A stretch of DNA of 64,000 bases from NCBI RefSeq assembly GCF_949628265.1, contig NC_088786.1:29161681-29225680 (forward strand). The letters run 5' to 3'. A program made the position numbers and the translations under genes. A model generated the notes under the pieces. The model was given only the letters and a program-made list of their open reading frames with translations. It was not told the origin of the DNA and made no database searches. This document shows, piece after piece, positions 11,001 to 23,800 of the stretch. Origin of the DNA: Cloeon dipterum. Lineage: Eukaryota > Arthropoda > Insecta > Ephemeroptera > Baetidae. Numbering within the stretch: position 1 is the stretch's first letter; every line of letters starts with the position of its first letter.

Positions 11001-13813
11001 ATTATTCTCTGCATTGAAACCTAAAGCACCAAAGGAAAGTACAGCGGGGCGCGGACACTTGTTTCTCGCACGACCGGCAGACAAACAATGAGCGTCAGTG
11101 TGGACGGAGAAATGAAAATGGGCTCTACCAGCCCCGCACTCTGGAGTCTAATATGACACCCTTTCCTTTGGTGTGTGTCTCAAATACGCTCTATTCATGC
11201 GTGCCCTGCAACTCCTTTTAAATCTGCTGCGGCTGCATAAATTTTCGATCTCCAAACTGCCACTTTTCACACTTCTTTTAGAAGCTGGTTAAAACTCAAA
11301 TATTTGAAGTAATATAGAAAGTACAAAACATAAAATTATTTGAACCTTTTCGTGCTCTCCTTTGTTTTTCTCTCGATAAATTTTCTTAAAAATAAAATAA
11401 ATAAATAAAAATCTTCCCCCTAGCAGAGGAAAACAAAAATTAAGATATGAGTAGTTTTTTTAACTCTGCAGCTCAGCACATCACGTGGGCCATCACACCG
11501 GGCCCCAATAACACCGCCAGCGCGGGGCCTGAGTGGCCGCAGAGAGGAGCTTACTTAGGCCCAATGTGGCCATTTTTTTCGCCTTCCTACACCGATGTAT
11601 TGATGAAACGCCAGACATTTGTCCCTTAAAGCCGCTGGAAAGGTGTGAAAACGAGCAGCCGGTGCGCCTCCCAGCCCGTTGAGCTATTTGAGCATTTCGA
11701 GTCACTAAATTAACCACCTTTTTGCCATCTCTGCCATTGGGCAGCCGGGGCAGCCAGTATTATAAAGATCCCTGAAATGCTCAAATTTCACCCATTGCCT
11801 TGAAACTGACACTCTGAAGAATGCGCGCTTTAACAATGCGAGCCAACGGGCTGGTTTAGAAGAATAAATTAATTGCAAAGAAAATATTTTCGCACCTTTC
11901 CCTACTGCACAGCTCGCTGTTTTTGCCATGCAAATCTCTTCAAATAGATTATCTTCGAAACAAAATTCATAACTTTTTGTAAAAACTTTGCAGAGAGAAT
12001 TCGATTCTCAATCATCATGGTTGTTGAAAACGGCTGACTGCAATCATCTCTGATTGCGAGCACAAAATTAAAAATGGAAAGGAGTGACACAAAATATAGT
12101 CAACTTCGCAAAAAATGCAAATTATTGTAGGAGTTTAATACTATTTTATGAATTTTAATTTTTCATTTTGTAGTGATTGTTATTTAAAATGATAAAATTA
12201 ATAAAAAAAAAAACTATAAGAAACATCGACAACACGTACAAAAAATGTTTTATTGAGTTAAAAAATAGATCAACTATATAGCTCATACAAATGGCTCTCC
12301 TTATTGTGTGGATGTTACTAATAATGAGTGGCTAAGTCTGAATGATTCAAAAGAAAATTAGCACGCTTGTGTAGAGAAGGCCCAAGCAGGATATCAGGAA
12401 TTAGGAAATATTTGTAATTTTTCTATTATCTGAGCAATAATTTTTTTATCAAATTAAACATAAAAATCAAAGTAAGGAAAATTAAGTGTAGATGTCGAGT
12501 GCACTACAAGATGTTCTAATGTAATTTACTCAGGCGCACGCAGCTCATTGAGCCTGTCGCTCGAGCCAATTTATGGTTTTTCCATCGCGGTGCGTGTTTT
12601 TCGATGGGAAAGTAAACGGAGCCGAGGCGCGCACAAAGACTAGCATTATTTGTCCCACTGCGCGCGCTCTCAATCCAGATGCCTCGCTGCATTTCGCTCT
12701 TAATGCACCATGCATGAGAACTTAAAGTGTTTCGCTCCAGTCTGGGATATATATGCCGCATAACAGAATTTGAGCCTGCTCTTGGATGGAGTGACAAATT
12801 TATGTGGGTAAGTCAAATCATTTCAACCCAGACGCATCCGTCGAATCTGGTTTGTGCATCGTCAGCAGTTGGACATTGCCATAATTATTAGGCGCAAGAA
12901 ATTTAATGTTAAAATAGTGCAACCATTGTTGGCGTAAAAAAGTTGATTTTATCCAGGCTTACGGAATTTAGTGGAATTAGAACCCCAATTAATTGAAAAA
13001 ATTGGTACTTTTTTTAAATTATTCAAAAGCTGCAACGATTTAATTTCCTTCAGATTGCTTAGAATTTAACAGCCGTAAACTATTTATCTCGGGAACTCAA
13101 AAACCTATTAAGAGACCACAATCACATCTTTTTGTGATCAATTTTACTCAAATATTTTGTTCATGTCGATTTCTTAGAATCTGCGTGCAGCAGAATAACG
13201 TTCAGCGGCAAACGTTCCAGTGTGCACTTGCAATAATATTACTAATATTTCACGAATGAGCATTTCCCCCTTTTTATGCTATCCATGAGTGAACGCGTGA
13301 GGCCTGTCTGATGAGCAATCTTGTATGGAAATTTAAAGGGTTTAAATGTTTATATTAGCTACTTTAATTTTATTTTACATTAAATTGATATCGTTCGATT
13401 TAACTTTTTAAGCTAAAACATAGCTTTTTTAATGGAAATTTGTCCCAAGACTTTTGAAACCAACAAAGGTCATCCGCATGCAGCAGCAGCTCAGCACGTC
13501 AGAGAGCCGCTAATAATTGTTAAAATGTTCTTGCATTTTTTTCATATTGCTCCCTAATGCATAGCACTTTGCAAATATTTATTCCCAAACGTTTTTGGGT
13601 TATGCTACACTCTTAGCTTTTAACGACAGTTCGGATAAAAATAGAGAAGCCTATAGATTGCTATTGTTTTTATTCGTCCTTTGGCGCAGGGCTGCGAATG
13701 CTGAGACTGCAAGATCAGAATTGAGTCCATTATATTTGGTCATTGAGGAGCACAAAGGTATTTTTAGTTTGATGAGCGGTCCAAAGATGGCATATTTTGC
13801 CGGTGCGGAGCTT
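8045..13813. other. Intergenic DNA between CycH and Wwox
   Basis: No gene was recognised. The retroposon copy at 11455-11857 is listed separately. The rest is AT-rich, with GC-richer patches near 8460-8700, 11030-11280 and 12530-12800 that could be regulatory or 5'-exon material. The open frames here (up to 113 codons) show no recognisable motif or splice structure. Confidence 0.4.
11455..11857 (-). mobile_element. Dispersed non-autonomous retroposon copy A
   Basis: This stretch is similar over about 390 bp, in inverted orientation, to 55752-56135. Shared blocks include GAGCTATTTGAGCATTTCGA, AACGCCAGACA, AAAGCCGCTGGAAAGGTG, GCCCAATGTGGCCAT and GGGCCCCAAT. On the minus strand it ends in GTTAAAAAAAC, a short A-rich 3' end, which sets its direction. 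It encodes no protein of note, so it resembles a SINE or a 5'-truncated LINE tail. I could not define target-site duplications. Confidence 0.75.
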
Positions 13814-13934
13814 TCAGTCTGTCACTCTTCTTGACTTGCTGCCTGTGCCTGCTCATGCTCACAACACTCACAACATCTGATTAGTGTTATTGTTTTTACG
13901 TACATACATTTCGAGTAACGACAAAAACTCGCAG
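13814..13934 (+). promoter_or_regulatory. Candidate Wwox transcription start and non-coding first exon
   Basis: An initiator-like TCAGTC at 13814-13819 is followed 120 nt on by a good donor, CGCAG|GTAAAT at 13934/13935. The Wwox coding exon opens after an acceptor at 14124-14125, only 5 nt before its ATG, so an upstream 5'-UTR exon is required; this one would leave a 191-nt intron. The choice of exon is inferred. Confidence 0.4.
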
Positions 13935-14130
13935 GTAAATTGAAAATTACAAAAAAGAAATAAAATGTAAAGACTAATCTTGTGCGGTCGTAACTTCAAA
14001 AATATTACATTGATACTTTGGAACTACCAAATACGGTTTATGGTTACAGTTTAACTTCTTCATTTTTGATCTTGTGATGCACATGATAAATTTCATCAAT
14101 ACTCATCTTCTCGTATTGATTTTAGGAACA

Positions 14131-16639
14131 ATGTCAGCTGCTGTGTTGCCAGACTCTGATAGCGAAGATGAACTTCCACCAGGTTGGGAGGAAAGAGCAA
14201 CACCTGATGGCAGGGTGTATTTTGTTAAGTAAGAACGCATTTTCTTAAAGAAATGTTAATTTCCTAATACATAATTTTATATTTTCCTTAGTCACAATAC
14301 TAAGGGCTGCCAGTGGACGCACCCAAGAACAGGAAAAAAGAAGGTTGTCGCTGGAGGTATGTATAACCTTGTTTGACTTGTTTTAAAGGAATAAAACCTG
14401 CTACAATATTTTTGAACTCCTATAGAAATCCCTTTTGGCTGGAAGAAGCAAGTGAATGAGGATGGCAAAATCATTTATGTGGATGACATCAATAACCGGT
14501 CAACCTATGCTGACCCAAGACTTGCTTTTGCTCTTGAAGAGAAAGAGAGTCCCGATGACTTCCGGCAAAAGTTTGACGGTTCCAGTAACGCTATGCAAGT
14601 TTTGCATGGACGGGACCTCACTGGAAAAGTCGCTATTGTGACTGGTGCTAATTGTGGCATTGGTAAGCGAGCTATAAATAAATTTTAGATTTTCAGTGGT
14701 GATCAAATTAAAACGGGCTTTTATCCCTAACTTATTTAATCGATTTCTTGTACAGTTTCTGCTCTTTTATATTTAAAAAAATAGTTAGACAAATTAATTA
14801 TTCTTTATTACTCATGGAACAATTTACACCCTCAGGATTTGAAACTGCTCGGTCACTTGCCCTTCACGGCTGCACAACAATTTTCGCCTGTAGAAGTGCA
14901 GACAAAGCTCAAGAAGCAATTGGAAAAATCAAGGCAGAAGGCAAAACCTCTGGTCCTATGGAGTTCATGGAACTGGATTTGGCCTCTTTGAAAAGCGTGA
15001 AGAACTTCGCGACCTTGTTCCAGATAAATTACAAGTATTCACGTCTGATTAGAAGTTAGCATGAAAATTAAATAATCCAATTTTAATCAGGTCCCTGGAC
15101 ATGCTAATTTTGAACGCAGCTGTCATGGGGCTGCCGTTCTCGCTGACTCCCGATGGATTTGAAACGCATTTCCAAGTCAACCACCTGTCCCACTTTTACC
15201 TAACCTTGCTGCTCAAGCCAATTTTGCAAACCACGCCCTACTGCAGGGTGGTTTTCGTTTCGTCAGAATCGCACAGGTAACTTGCCTCTTTTCTAAAACA
15301 ATTTATTTCATAGCTGGATCATTCCACAGATTCTCATTCCTTGACATAAACAACATCAATGAAGAAAGACTGTCCCCGCTGACGGCCTCCAGGTTCCAAG
15401 GCTCAATGCAGGCCTACAACGACTCCAAACTTTGTAACCTGATCATCAGCGTTGAGTTAGCTCGCAGATGGAGTTCTCTTGGAATCGCTGTAAACGCCCT
15501 TCACCCTGGAAACATGGTCAGCTCCGCCCTTTCAAGGAACTGGTGGCTCTACCGGTTTCTTTTCATGCTAGTCAGACCCTTCAGCAAATCACTTGTGAGT
15601 TCGATTTTTTATGATAATACAGGCAAAGGATGTCATCAATTGCTTTAACATTTGGAAAAATTAAGAGATTTTTTTGACACTGGAAAATTCCCACAATTAC
15701 CATTTAAGGAGCATCAAAGCACAACAGATAGTCTAATAATATTGAAATAACTGCAGACTTGCTAATTTTTCAATCTGCAAAAATGCTTGTTTGCTCAGAA
15801 AAAGCCCACAAAGATTGGATTGTTTCTGCATTGTCCAAAGCTATTTTGAATTTGACATTCAAAAAGGTCATATTGTACGCCAGACAATATAAAGAGCATG
15901 AAAAATTCTATTAAATATAAATAAATATTTTTTATTATCAATGGTATTAGCACTATATTTTTTAAATTAAAATATTGGTCATCAAACATAAAATATTTAT
16001 GATCTTTATTCAATGATCTTGCATGTGTTTTAAAAAAGGGTTTTAGCGATGCAATGTTTTTTTTCTGGAAAATGCGGGATTTTGTGAACCCTCATTGCGT
16101 TTTTTCAACTTTAAGTTACATTATTTTGGTTAAAAATGATATTCAGTTGAAATGAAATGCAGTTCCCTAGAGTATTTAACAAGCTGGTTATTTTTCTGAA
16201 TTTCTTCTACAGGAAAGCTGAATTTCATTTCAATTGAAACTTTTTGACGACTATTGGTAGAGGTGTATCTGCTTTCATTCCAAAATGTCCTTAAAATCCT
16301 AATTAGTATTTATAGTTTATTTACTTAAAGGGCATAATTATTTTATAAGTAATCATTTTCAATTTTTACACCACTGGTTTAAAAATGAACTTTAATATAT
16401 TGGAATACTGGTTTTAGCAACAAGCAGCGAGTACATCGCTTTACGTAGCCGCCCATTCGGACACAGCCGGAGTTGGAGGGCTGTACTTCAACAATTGCTG
16501 CCGATGCCCTTCCAGCGCCGCCTGCGATGACGTTGAGTTGGCTCTTACCCTTTGGGATCTTAGCATTGCCATGATTGAGAAAGTGATGGGCCAAGGATCG
16601 ACCGCAGAGTTTACTCAAGATAAGGAAACTGAGTCATAG
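14131..16639 (+). CDS. Wwox: WW domain-containing oxidoreductase (WWOX)
   Basis: A short-chain dehydrogenase/reductase with two WW domains that bind proline-tyrosine motif partners; linked in animals to stress signalling, metabolism and tumour suppression. Coding exons: 14131-14228, 14292-14356, 14426-14662, 14836-15034, 15091-15276, 15330-15594 and 16418-16639, giving 423 residues (human 414). WW1 is residues 15-47 ([13 protein letters not shown]); Y30 matches the regulated human Tyr33. GKKK at 47-50 is the nuclear-signal position. WW2 (56-86) has Tyr in place of its second Trp, as in human. The cofactor motif TGANCGIG is at 127-134 and the catalytic pair is Y291xxxK295 (YNDSK). The C-terminus keeps [13 protein letters not shown]. 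All junctions are in phase. Six introns are short (63-173 nt) except the last (823 nt). Confidence 0.96.
16142..16238 (+). repeat. Inverted repeat / RNA hairpin candidate in the last Wwox intron
   Basis: Arms 16142-16162 (TTCAGTTGAAATGAAATGCAG region) and 16218-16238 are reverse complements over 21 positions with two differences. In sense RNA one is a G-U wobble and one is a G-A mismatch. Pairing can extend inward through TTCC/GGAA with a small bulge. The loop is about 45-55 nt. Confidence 0.6.
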
Positions 16640-16970
16640 ATTCACCCAATCTCATTGCTCTGACTGGGAGAGTGATATTTTTGCGCAATGCCCCATTATT
16701 GCAGTTGAATTGATTATATGATAGATTTGTGTTATCAAGAGCCTAGCCATCCAAGAGTCTTAAAACCAACTGCAGGGGCCGTTCCATGATTTATTAGTAT
16801 TTATAAGTAACTTTAGGTTTTATAGCAAAATCTTTTTCATATATTGTATTTAAAATTGATAAATAAGGTCGTAATGCAGAATGCTTTGTGGACCTAAAGT
16901 CTGATTTTTTTGTTCCCTTTTGTTGATTTTTAAATATGACATCCTGTTTGATATTTCGCTAGCATTGAAA

Positions 16971-16976
16971 AATAAA
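16971..16976 (+). promoter_or_regulatory. Possible Wwox poly-A signal
   Basis: The first clear AATAAA after the Wwox stop codon lies 332 nt downstream. Confidence 0.4.
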
Positions 16977-16979
16977 TTA

Positions 16980-17828
16980 CCTACAAGCTAGTAAATGAAT
17001 GTAATCGGTTTTTAAATGGTTAATCCTACTTTGGTTGAAATCCTGCGTTTTTAAAGCTTTGAATCTTCCAAACTACTGGAAATTCTAATTTAACGCAATA
17101 TTAAAAGAGAAAATTACTGGCCAATCTATAGTGCTAATATGCCTGTGCAATATTCATTAAAAAATTAGGGTGGTTGATCTCAAGGTTAAAAAAGAAAACT
17201 TTCCTAGTACAATTTTGAGCAGGAAAAAGATTGCAAAGTTTTGCGTGGATTCATTAATTACCGGCAAAAATCAGCCACGTTTATAACCTAAAATTTTATT
17301 GGTCCCATTGACTGTGTGACCAGATAGCTCCATTCTTTTTTGATCAAACTTCCTTGTATGAATTCGCTTCACGGTACACATATGGCAAATCGCAACCACT
17401 GCATAAAAGAGGTATTCGTCACAGCTCCGGCGCCGATTAGATAAGGCACCAAATGTTATGGAAAGAGTGAATTCCTGCAGCCGATAAGACAGCAGCGGCA
17501 GGGTTTCCTATCGCAGTAGCTTTTGAATGCACGGCCAGCACGCTGCTGCATTTTATATATTCTGTGAGCGAAATACAAAACAGGCATCCAAACAGCACAC
17601 ACACTTTCTAATCTGCCCCTCCACCTGGATTGACTGCTGTTACGTCAGAACGAGGTAGGAGCACAGCTTTCAAGAGTCGCACGCTCGGTGCGTGTCTGGA
17701 GAAAAGGTTCATTAGACCCTGAGAGCAGCGAGTGAGTGCTTCGAGGAGACGATGCCGTGACTCGAGAGGCGTGCGTGCGCGTGCTGTGAGTGAGTGAGAC
17801 GACACAAAACTCGACCGAGGCACCGCAC
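16980..17828. other. Intergenic and 5'-flank of the XKR-like gene
   Basis: AT-rich up to about 17400, then a GC-richer block from 17400 to the start codon at 17829, which probably holds the promoter and 5' UTR. A TATATA-like run lies near 17552-17560, but no start site can be fixed. Confidence 0.35.
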
Positions 17829-20800
17829 ATGGCAGCCGTGGACGCAGCCGAGCTCGTCCCGTTGTCCGTGCTGGACGTCGGCGGGACGCTTTCCAACGGC
17901 GCCGCTTTTGGGGAGAAATCGCCGCGCGAAACCACTGCCGCCGCCGCTGACCCCACCAGGACGCTGCTGGTATGATCTTTGCTCCGATAAACATACTCAT
18001 TTCACGCATTTCACGTGCTGTTTTTTCATTGCGTGCATGTGCAATTGGCGGTGCACTCGCGCGCTACTTTATTGCCGCCGCCTCTGCACGCGAAATTGTT
18101 GCTGGAGCGAGTTTTCTGTTTGCCTGTCATATATATGTGCGGCTCAATCCCGATTGTGACTCATGGGTCTTTAATTATTTAACAAATCATTTGTGGCACC
18201 AAGGTAGAAGTTGGTGGAGTAATTTTCTTAGGACGGTAATCATTTATTGATTTAAGGGCTATACGATTAATTTTTCAACAAATGCTTGTTCCAATTTCGT
18301 TATTTTTATCTTGACGACTCAAATTAATAAATTAATTCTTCAGTGTGAAGCTCATTTTTCCCAAAACAAATATTTAAAATTAGATTAAAAAAAATGTCGT
18401 GGCCTGACTAAAATTCGCATTGTTAGTTGCGGCAGAAATATTTAATGTTCATGTCACCCGAGGCACGCAAAAATCATTGTTCGAAGAACTCTCCAGCTTT
18501 TTTATTTGTGAGGATGAGGATCACAAAGAATGTGGTCAGGAGAAACTCGACGGAGACTCGCTTTTAGGGTGAATTTTAAGCACGTGAATAGTTAAATGAA
18601 TATAACAGGTTTTCCAAATGTGTTGTTACAAAACTAGCTTGCTAACTCAACACAAATAATTGTACAGCTCTTCAGTATTGTAATAAGAAACAACAATTAG
18701 ATATTGATAAACGTCATAAGCATTTGGAGAACCAGCAACGCCTCACGATGAAAGGCACCTAAAACTTAAGTTCAGGAACACAAGGTCACATGTAATCGTT
18801 AGGGCCTTGAGTATTTTTAATATACAATGCTTGATGTGAGGTTCCACTACTCACTACACACTACGCAGGGTTTTTAAAATAGATCAAAATCTTTTCCTCT
18901 ATCCCACATCTTTCGTTGCTGCATACCATGGCTTAATTTTGTTTACATTTCGAAATATCGAAAATGCGTCATTAATTTTAAGTTTCCATTCTTTACTCTT
19001 TAGATGATGGTTCAGAAATTTATTTTTAATGGTTAGAGCTCAAACCTAATTTTCCTGTTGCTGTAACGTTTAAATTTTGAAATCTATCGCTCATATTGCT
19101 AATATTAATTTCAATTTCAATAAATCCAATTTTATTCGGTTTATTTCTCCAAAACAAGTCATACAATAATGAATACAATTTTAAAATAAAGTAAATCACA
19201 TTTAGGATATAAATTAGCCATTTGTAATGTTATAGAATAGCTCGCTGAAACTCATAATTAAAAATAGTAGCAAATCACTGCATAAAAAACTAGGTACCGC
19301 AAAAAGGTTGACTTAAATTGTTTGATTACTATATCCATTTTGGAAAACGAGTTTTTGCTGGTTTAAGTCATGTGCGTGTGTCATTTCCATTTTTTTCCTT
19401 TTCAAGCGCTCGATGGTGCGTATGCGTATCAAGACCCAAAATTTTCGCAACGAGTGGGTTTGGCGTGTGGCGTCATTTTTGTGTCACGTATTTGATAAAC
19501 ATATTTGGAACATCTATACAAAACCTGGCGACGCTTTGTCGACCAAAGCAGTTGACTTCGCCCATATAAAAGCTTACGCAACACGAGTATTGTCTTTTTT
19601 ATAATTGCATATCGCGTAACAAATAATAAACTTGCGAACAAAGTACCCACAAGAAAAGGCAGCTAATTGTGCACACCTTTTTGCACGTGACATTGGAAGA
19701 AACAAGCAAACTAGCCGCTCTTTCTCAGGCCATGGGAGCACATTTATTCAAGCAACTTTCATTAGGCTTCAACTTCTCGCAGCCCAGATTAAATTAGTTT
19801 AACACAAAGCTGCTATAGCCTCCAGCAACAACAGGTTGAAAAAGCTCGAGTTTTGTTATGCAAACCTGTTTGAAATAAGCACTTTTGTAACAGAAAATGT
19901 GTCCATCTCGCGCGTCCATACATGTACATAATCAAATTATTGTTGAGAATTTACTCTTTTTAAAATATATTCGGTACTCTGATTTGTTTTTTAACTGTAA
20001 AACAAATTACCGGCGCATTTTCTTTAATGAAACCTTTTTGGTTGCACCTTTTGAAATGCATTCATCATTTTTTAATGTAAGTGTAGAGTGCGAGTTGTGC
20101 ATATCCGCGTTAATTAAGTATTTATGTCAATTTTAGACCGCAAAGAAAATTATGGTTTCTTAGTACAATTTTTTTAATACCAAAAAATTAGCTCCTCAAA
20201 AAGTATTTAATATTAATCAGGTATAGCATCACACTAAAATAAGTTTTAATTTTTTCCTCAATCCAAAAGCTGATGTTTTAATCGCAATCACATATTTTTC
20301 AGAGATTAGAGTTAAATGGGCAAAAAATGCCACTCGCCTCCTAAATTAGACCACGCCTGCCGCCATCATAAAATGAGATAATTTCCTGTGTTGAATAAAT
20401 TCAAATGAAATTTTTGGAAGAGCCCTTATCATAACACACCTGTAGTTTGCATAGCATTATGGCTGTCGGCAGCGTGACATATTTATTGATGTGCAGATAC
20501 CGGGTGGATCCTCGACTCCGATTGTGGCCCCAAAACGCGTGCAGCCATCGAGGCCATTCAATGGCAGGAATTTGTACAGGGATCCGACCAGGAGACACCA
20601 CTCACCTCGAAGGCAAATCTCGCAGGTCTCAAGGAGCCTCTCCGTTGAGGAGACGAACAAATCTTGGTGAGATTTACAGGAATGAAATACTAGCACCAAA
20701 TTCTCGTCTACTTTTTGAACCAGAAAAGTAACATATTCGGATAGCATGTTTTCAACAAATTATATAGATAATTTTGAGCGAATTTTAGAATATCGTTGCA

Positions 20801-23800
20801 AATAATGGTTTTTGTGCCACAAAATTTTACAAGACGCTAAAAATTATGAAATATATATTTATATATATCTTTACGGTTTATCACTTTCGACCTTTTAATT
20901 GTAAAATTAAGCTAAAAGTTCTTTTATTTGCTAAACTGCACTCTTGTTACGATTAGTGTTCAAATGTTCATATATAACAGTTTAATATTAAAATGACTTA
21001 ATTTTTTCAATTAATTGAATTCGCTTTTTTGGTTTTTCAGTTGTAGTTTTTCAAGATGTTTCATCGAGCTGTTGTGGTTTCTAATGGGACTGCGACACTT
21101 CATCGCGGAGGTGCCATTGTTAGTGCTGTTAGTCATCTCGCCGAACGCCCTGGGACCTCTTTTTTACATTGGTCTTGTGTTCACCTTTCTGCCGGGCCTC
21201 GTGGCAACAATCTCCAACATAAGGTGCGCGCATTGTTGGCTCAAATTGGCTCTGCATAATGACCAGCAGAGACGCGGATCGGTGAAGTTAATATGAGAGT
21301 GCGGTTTAATTTCGTTCTCGTCCACAGAAGCGGCAGGAAGTCCAAGAAGGGAAAGACCAAATGGAGTTTTCTTGTGATGCAGAGCTTCTTCCTTCTGTTC
21401 CGCTTGGAATCTTTTTTAAGGTGAGCAACAAGTACAACATGAAAGGCTCATTTAACTAATTATGACGGGACCATTAAACCTCAGCTCATATCTCTTTTTG
21501 TAAGCAATCCGACTGGAAAATTATTTGCATGGATATTTCTTTAACATTAAATTTTTGCTTTCGGCAATATGAAATCATGAATTTTCACAATAATAACTTG
21601 AGTTTTTCTTGCTATGTCGTGCCTTTTAGTTTTTGAAATAATGATCTTTGTTTCCAATATTGCAAAATTATTAGTTAGAATTTTACTGTATCATAACAAA
21701 TAAAATATATCTTCATCAATTTACACCAAAATCAATTTTGAGTGTGATATTGAACCGAATAAATATTTTTGCTGAGAACGAAACTCTTTCTTCGCAGACT
21801 GTTTGAGTTGGTGTGCCGAGGTTTGCGCACCAAAGGTCATCGTCCGTGGCCTGCAAAGGTGGCAATGGCGCAGGCGGTTTCAGGATCAGTGCTGCAGTTG
21901 ATCCTGAACGCTGCAGATCTTGGTTGGTGCGCCAGATCAGGCCAAGTTCTGCCCTCCACGCTGCCGCCCAATGTGGTCCAGTTTCTCGGCATGCAGAGGC
22001 AGTATCCGGCATCTGAAGTGCATCCGCTAAAACACTGTGGTAAACATGCTTTTTCGCAATCAACTGGTATTTTAGCAGGAAAATATAAAATAATGGGGCT
22101 TTCCGGCAATTGTGGTAGTTTAAGGAAAACCTATAAACAAACAAAACAATAAAGTGGGGAATTTTAATCAAAATTATAATCACTCATAAGAATACATTCA
22201 GTTGAAATGATTTAAAATAAATAAATGATAATAAATATCTAAATAAAAAATATTAGTTTCTCTATTATGTCCCCAGAAATTTGCATTTTGATTTAAGATC
22301 AGTCAGAAAATTGTTTAAAATTTAATAAATAAAGGTTTGCATATTTAACTTCATCTTTTCATCGCAAATTTCTTACTAAATTTTAATGTTAAATTTTATT
22401 TTCCTTTTAAAATCCTTTATCAACCAGGAACTGATACCCTAAACTCCCTTACGACTGATATTGGAATTTTAGGTTCAGTTTTAACATAATGAAGTTAATC
22501 ACAGTTTATACCCATTGCGCTTGATGAATTTGGAAGTTGGTTTGATTTAACTTATCAGTTTTAAAATAAAAAATTAGTTATAAAAAAATTCATGCGTAGC
22601 CTCTATCAAATAAATCTGATCAATTATTATGATTTCCAGCTCCAATTTTGAGCGGTTTTCAAATGGGAGTGCTGGTGGTGTCAGCGATACACGTCGGCTG
22701 GGCGATAGCCGTGACCTCGATGCCGCCCCCGTTCCCCTCAGGAAAAAGGGCTTCTGTCATCACAGCCTCGATTTGGTCGCTTTTGCGGTCAACCAGTCTT
22801 GTCACGGGCACCATCGGAAACTTCCTCATCGCAGGTGAGCAAACATTTTATCATCGACAGCATATCTCCTTTCTTCCCTTTGTGCCTTTATTCGGCGCAT
22901 GGCAACACACAAAAATGATAATGAATAAAATGTCATTGCAATGTCGTCGCAGGCGGTTTATTTTGGGAGTTGAACGACACGCATTTTGGCTCAATAAACC
23001 TGTCATGTTTTGTTTTGCTAATGGTTGAGGAAGAGTCGCTTCTCGGCTGATTTAATACTGACCGGTTATTTGAGATATTTGGGGTCGTATTCGTGACAGA
23101 AAAGCGGACGCACCCAAGTTGCGGTTTCCTGCAAATGCGATTTTAATGTGGCTCCAGTGGACACTCCCTTTGCATGCTAATGAATTGGATCACGTGTCGT
23201 TCACATCAAATCGGATAATGCTGTGAATCATTTGATGAGGATGTAATTTAACTGTTCCAGTCTTTTATCTTAAATTTCCAAAATTCCACTACAGTAAAAA
23301 TTTTGATGCCTCTTATGTGCTTACCGCTTAATGCCAAGTTTTTACGTGTTAATTAAAAAAGAAGTGTACCTCTAATCCTAGAGATGTTTTGACTGATTGG
23401 TTAATTTTGAAATTAATGTTGTTGGATATAACAGCTTAAAGGCTTCCTTTGTGCTTATCACGTATTGAATTTCTTTGGTACATACATGTGTCTAACGGGA
23501 TGTTTTTTTAACTCAGAAATGCTTTTTATCATTACTGTTAGTTCAATTGTTTCAAAAAACATTGAGTCATATTTTAAAGATTTTTTTCTGGAAACAGAAA
23601 AATATTAAATTTACTCAAATTTCAATTGAAAAATATAACATACATATCACGAAACAGCATTTTTTTTAAGACACTCAACAATCACGAATAAATTGTGATT
23701 GTTTTAAACTTGTTGTTTCTTCCGAAACAAAAACATGAATTTTGTAATAGTTTTTTTACTGATGAAACATTTTAATGTCCACTGATGTAATTGCATAAAT

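Noticed and set aside
17608-18009. Minus-strand ORFs of 133 and 103 codons
   Set aside because: Shadow of the GC-rich first exon of the XKR-like gene.
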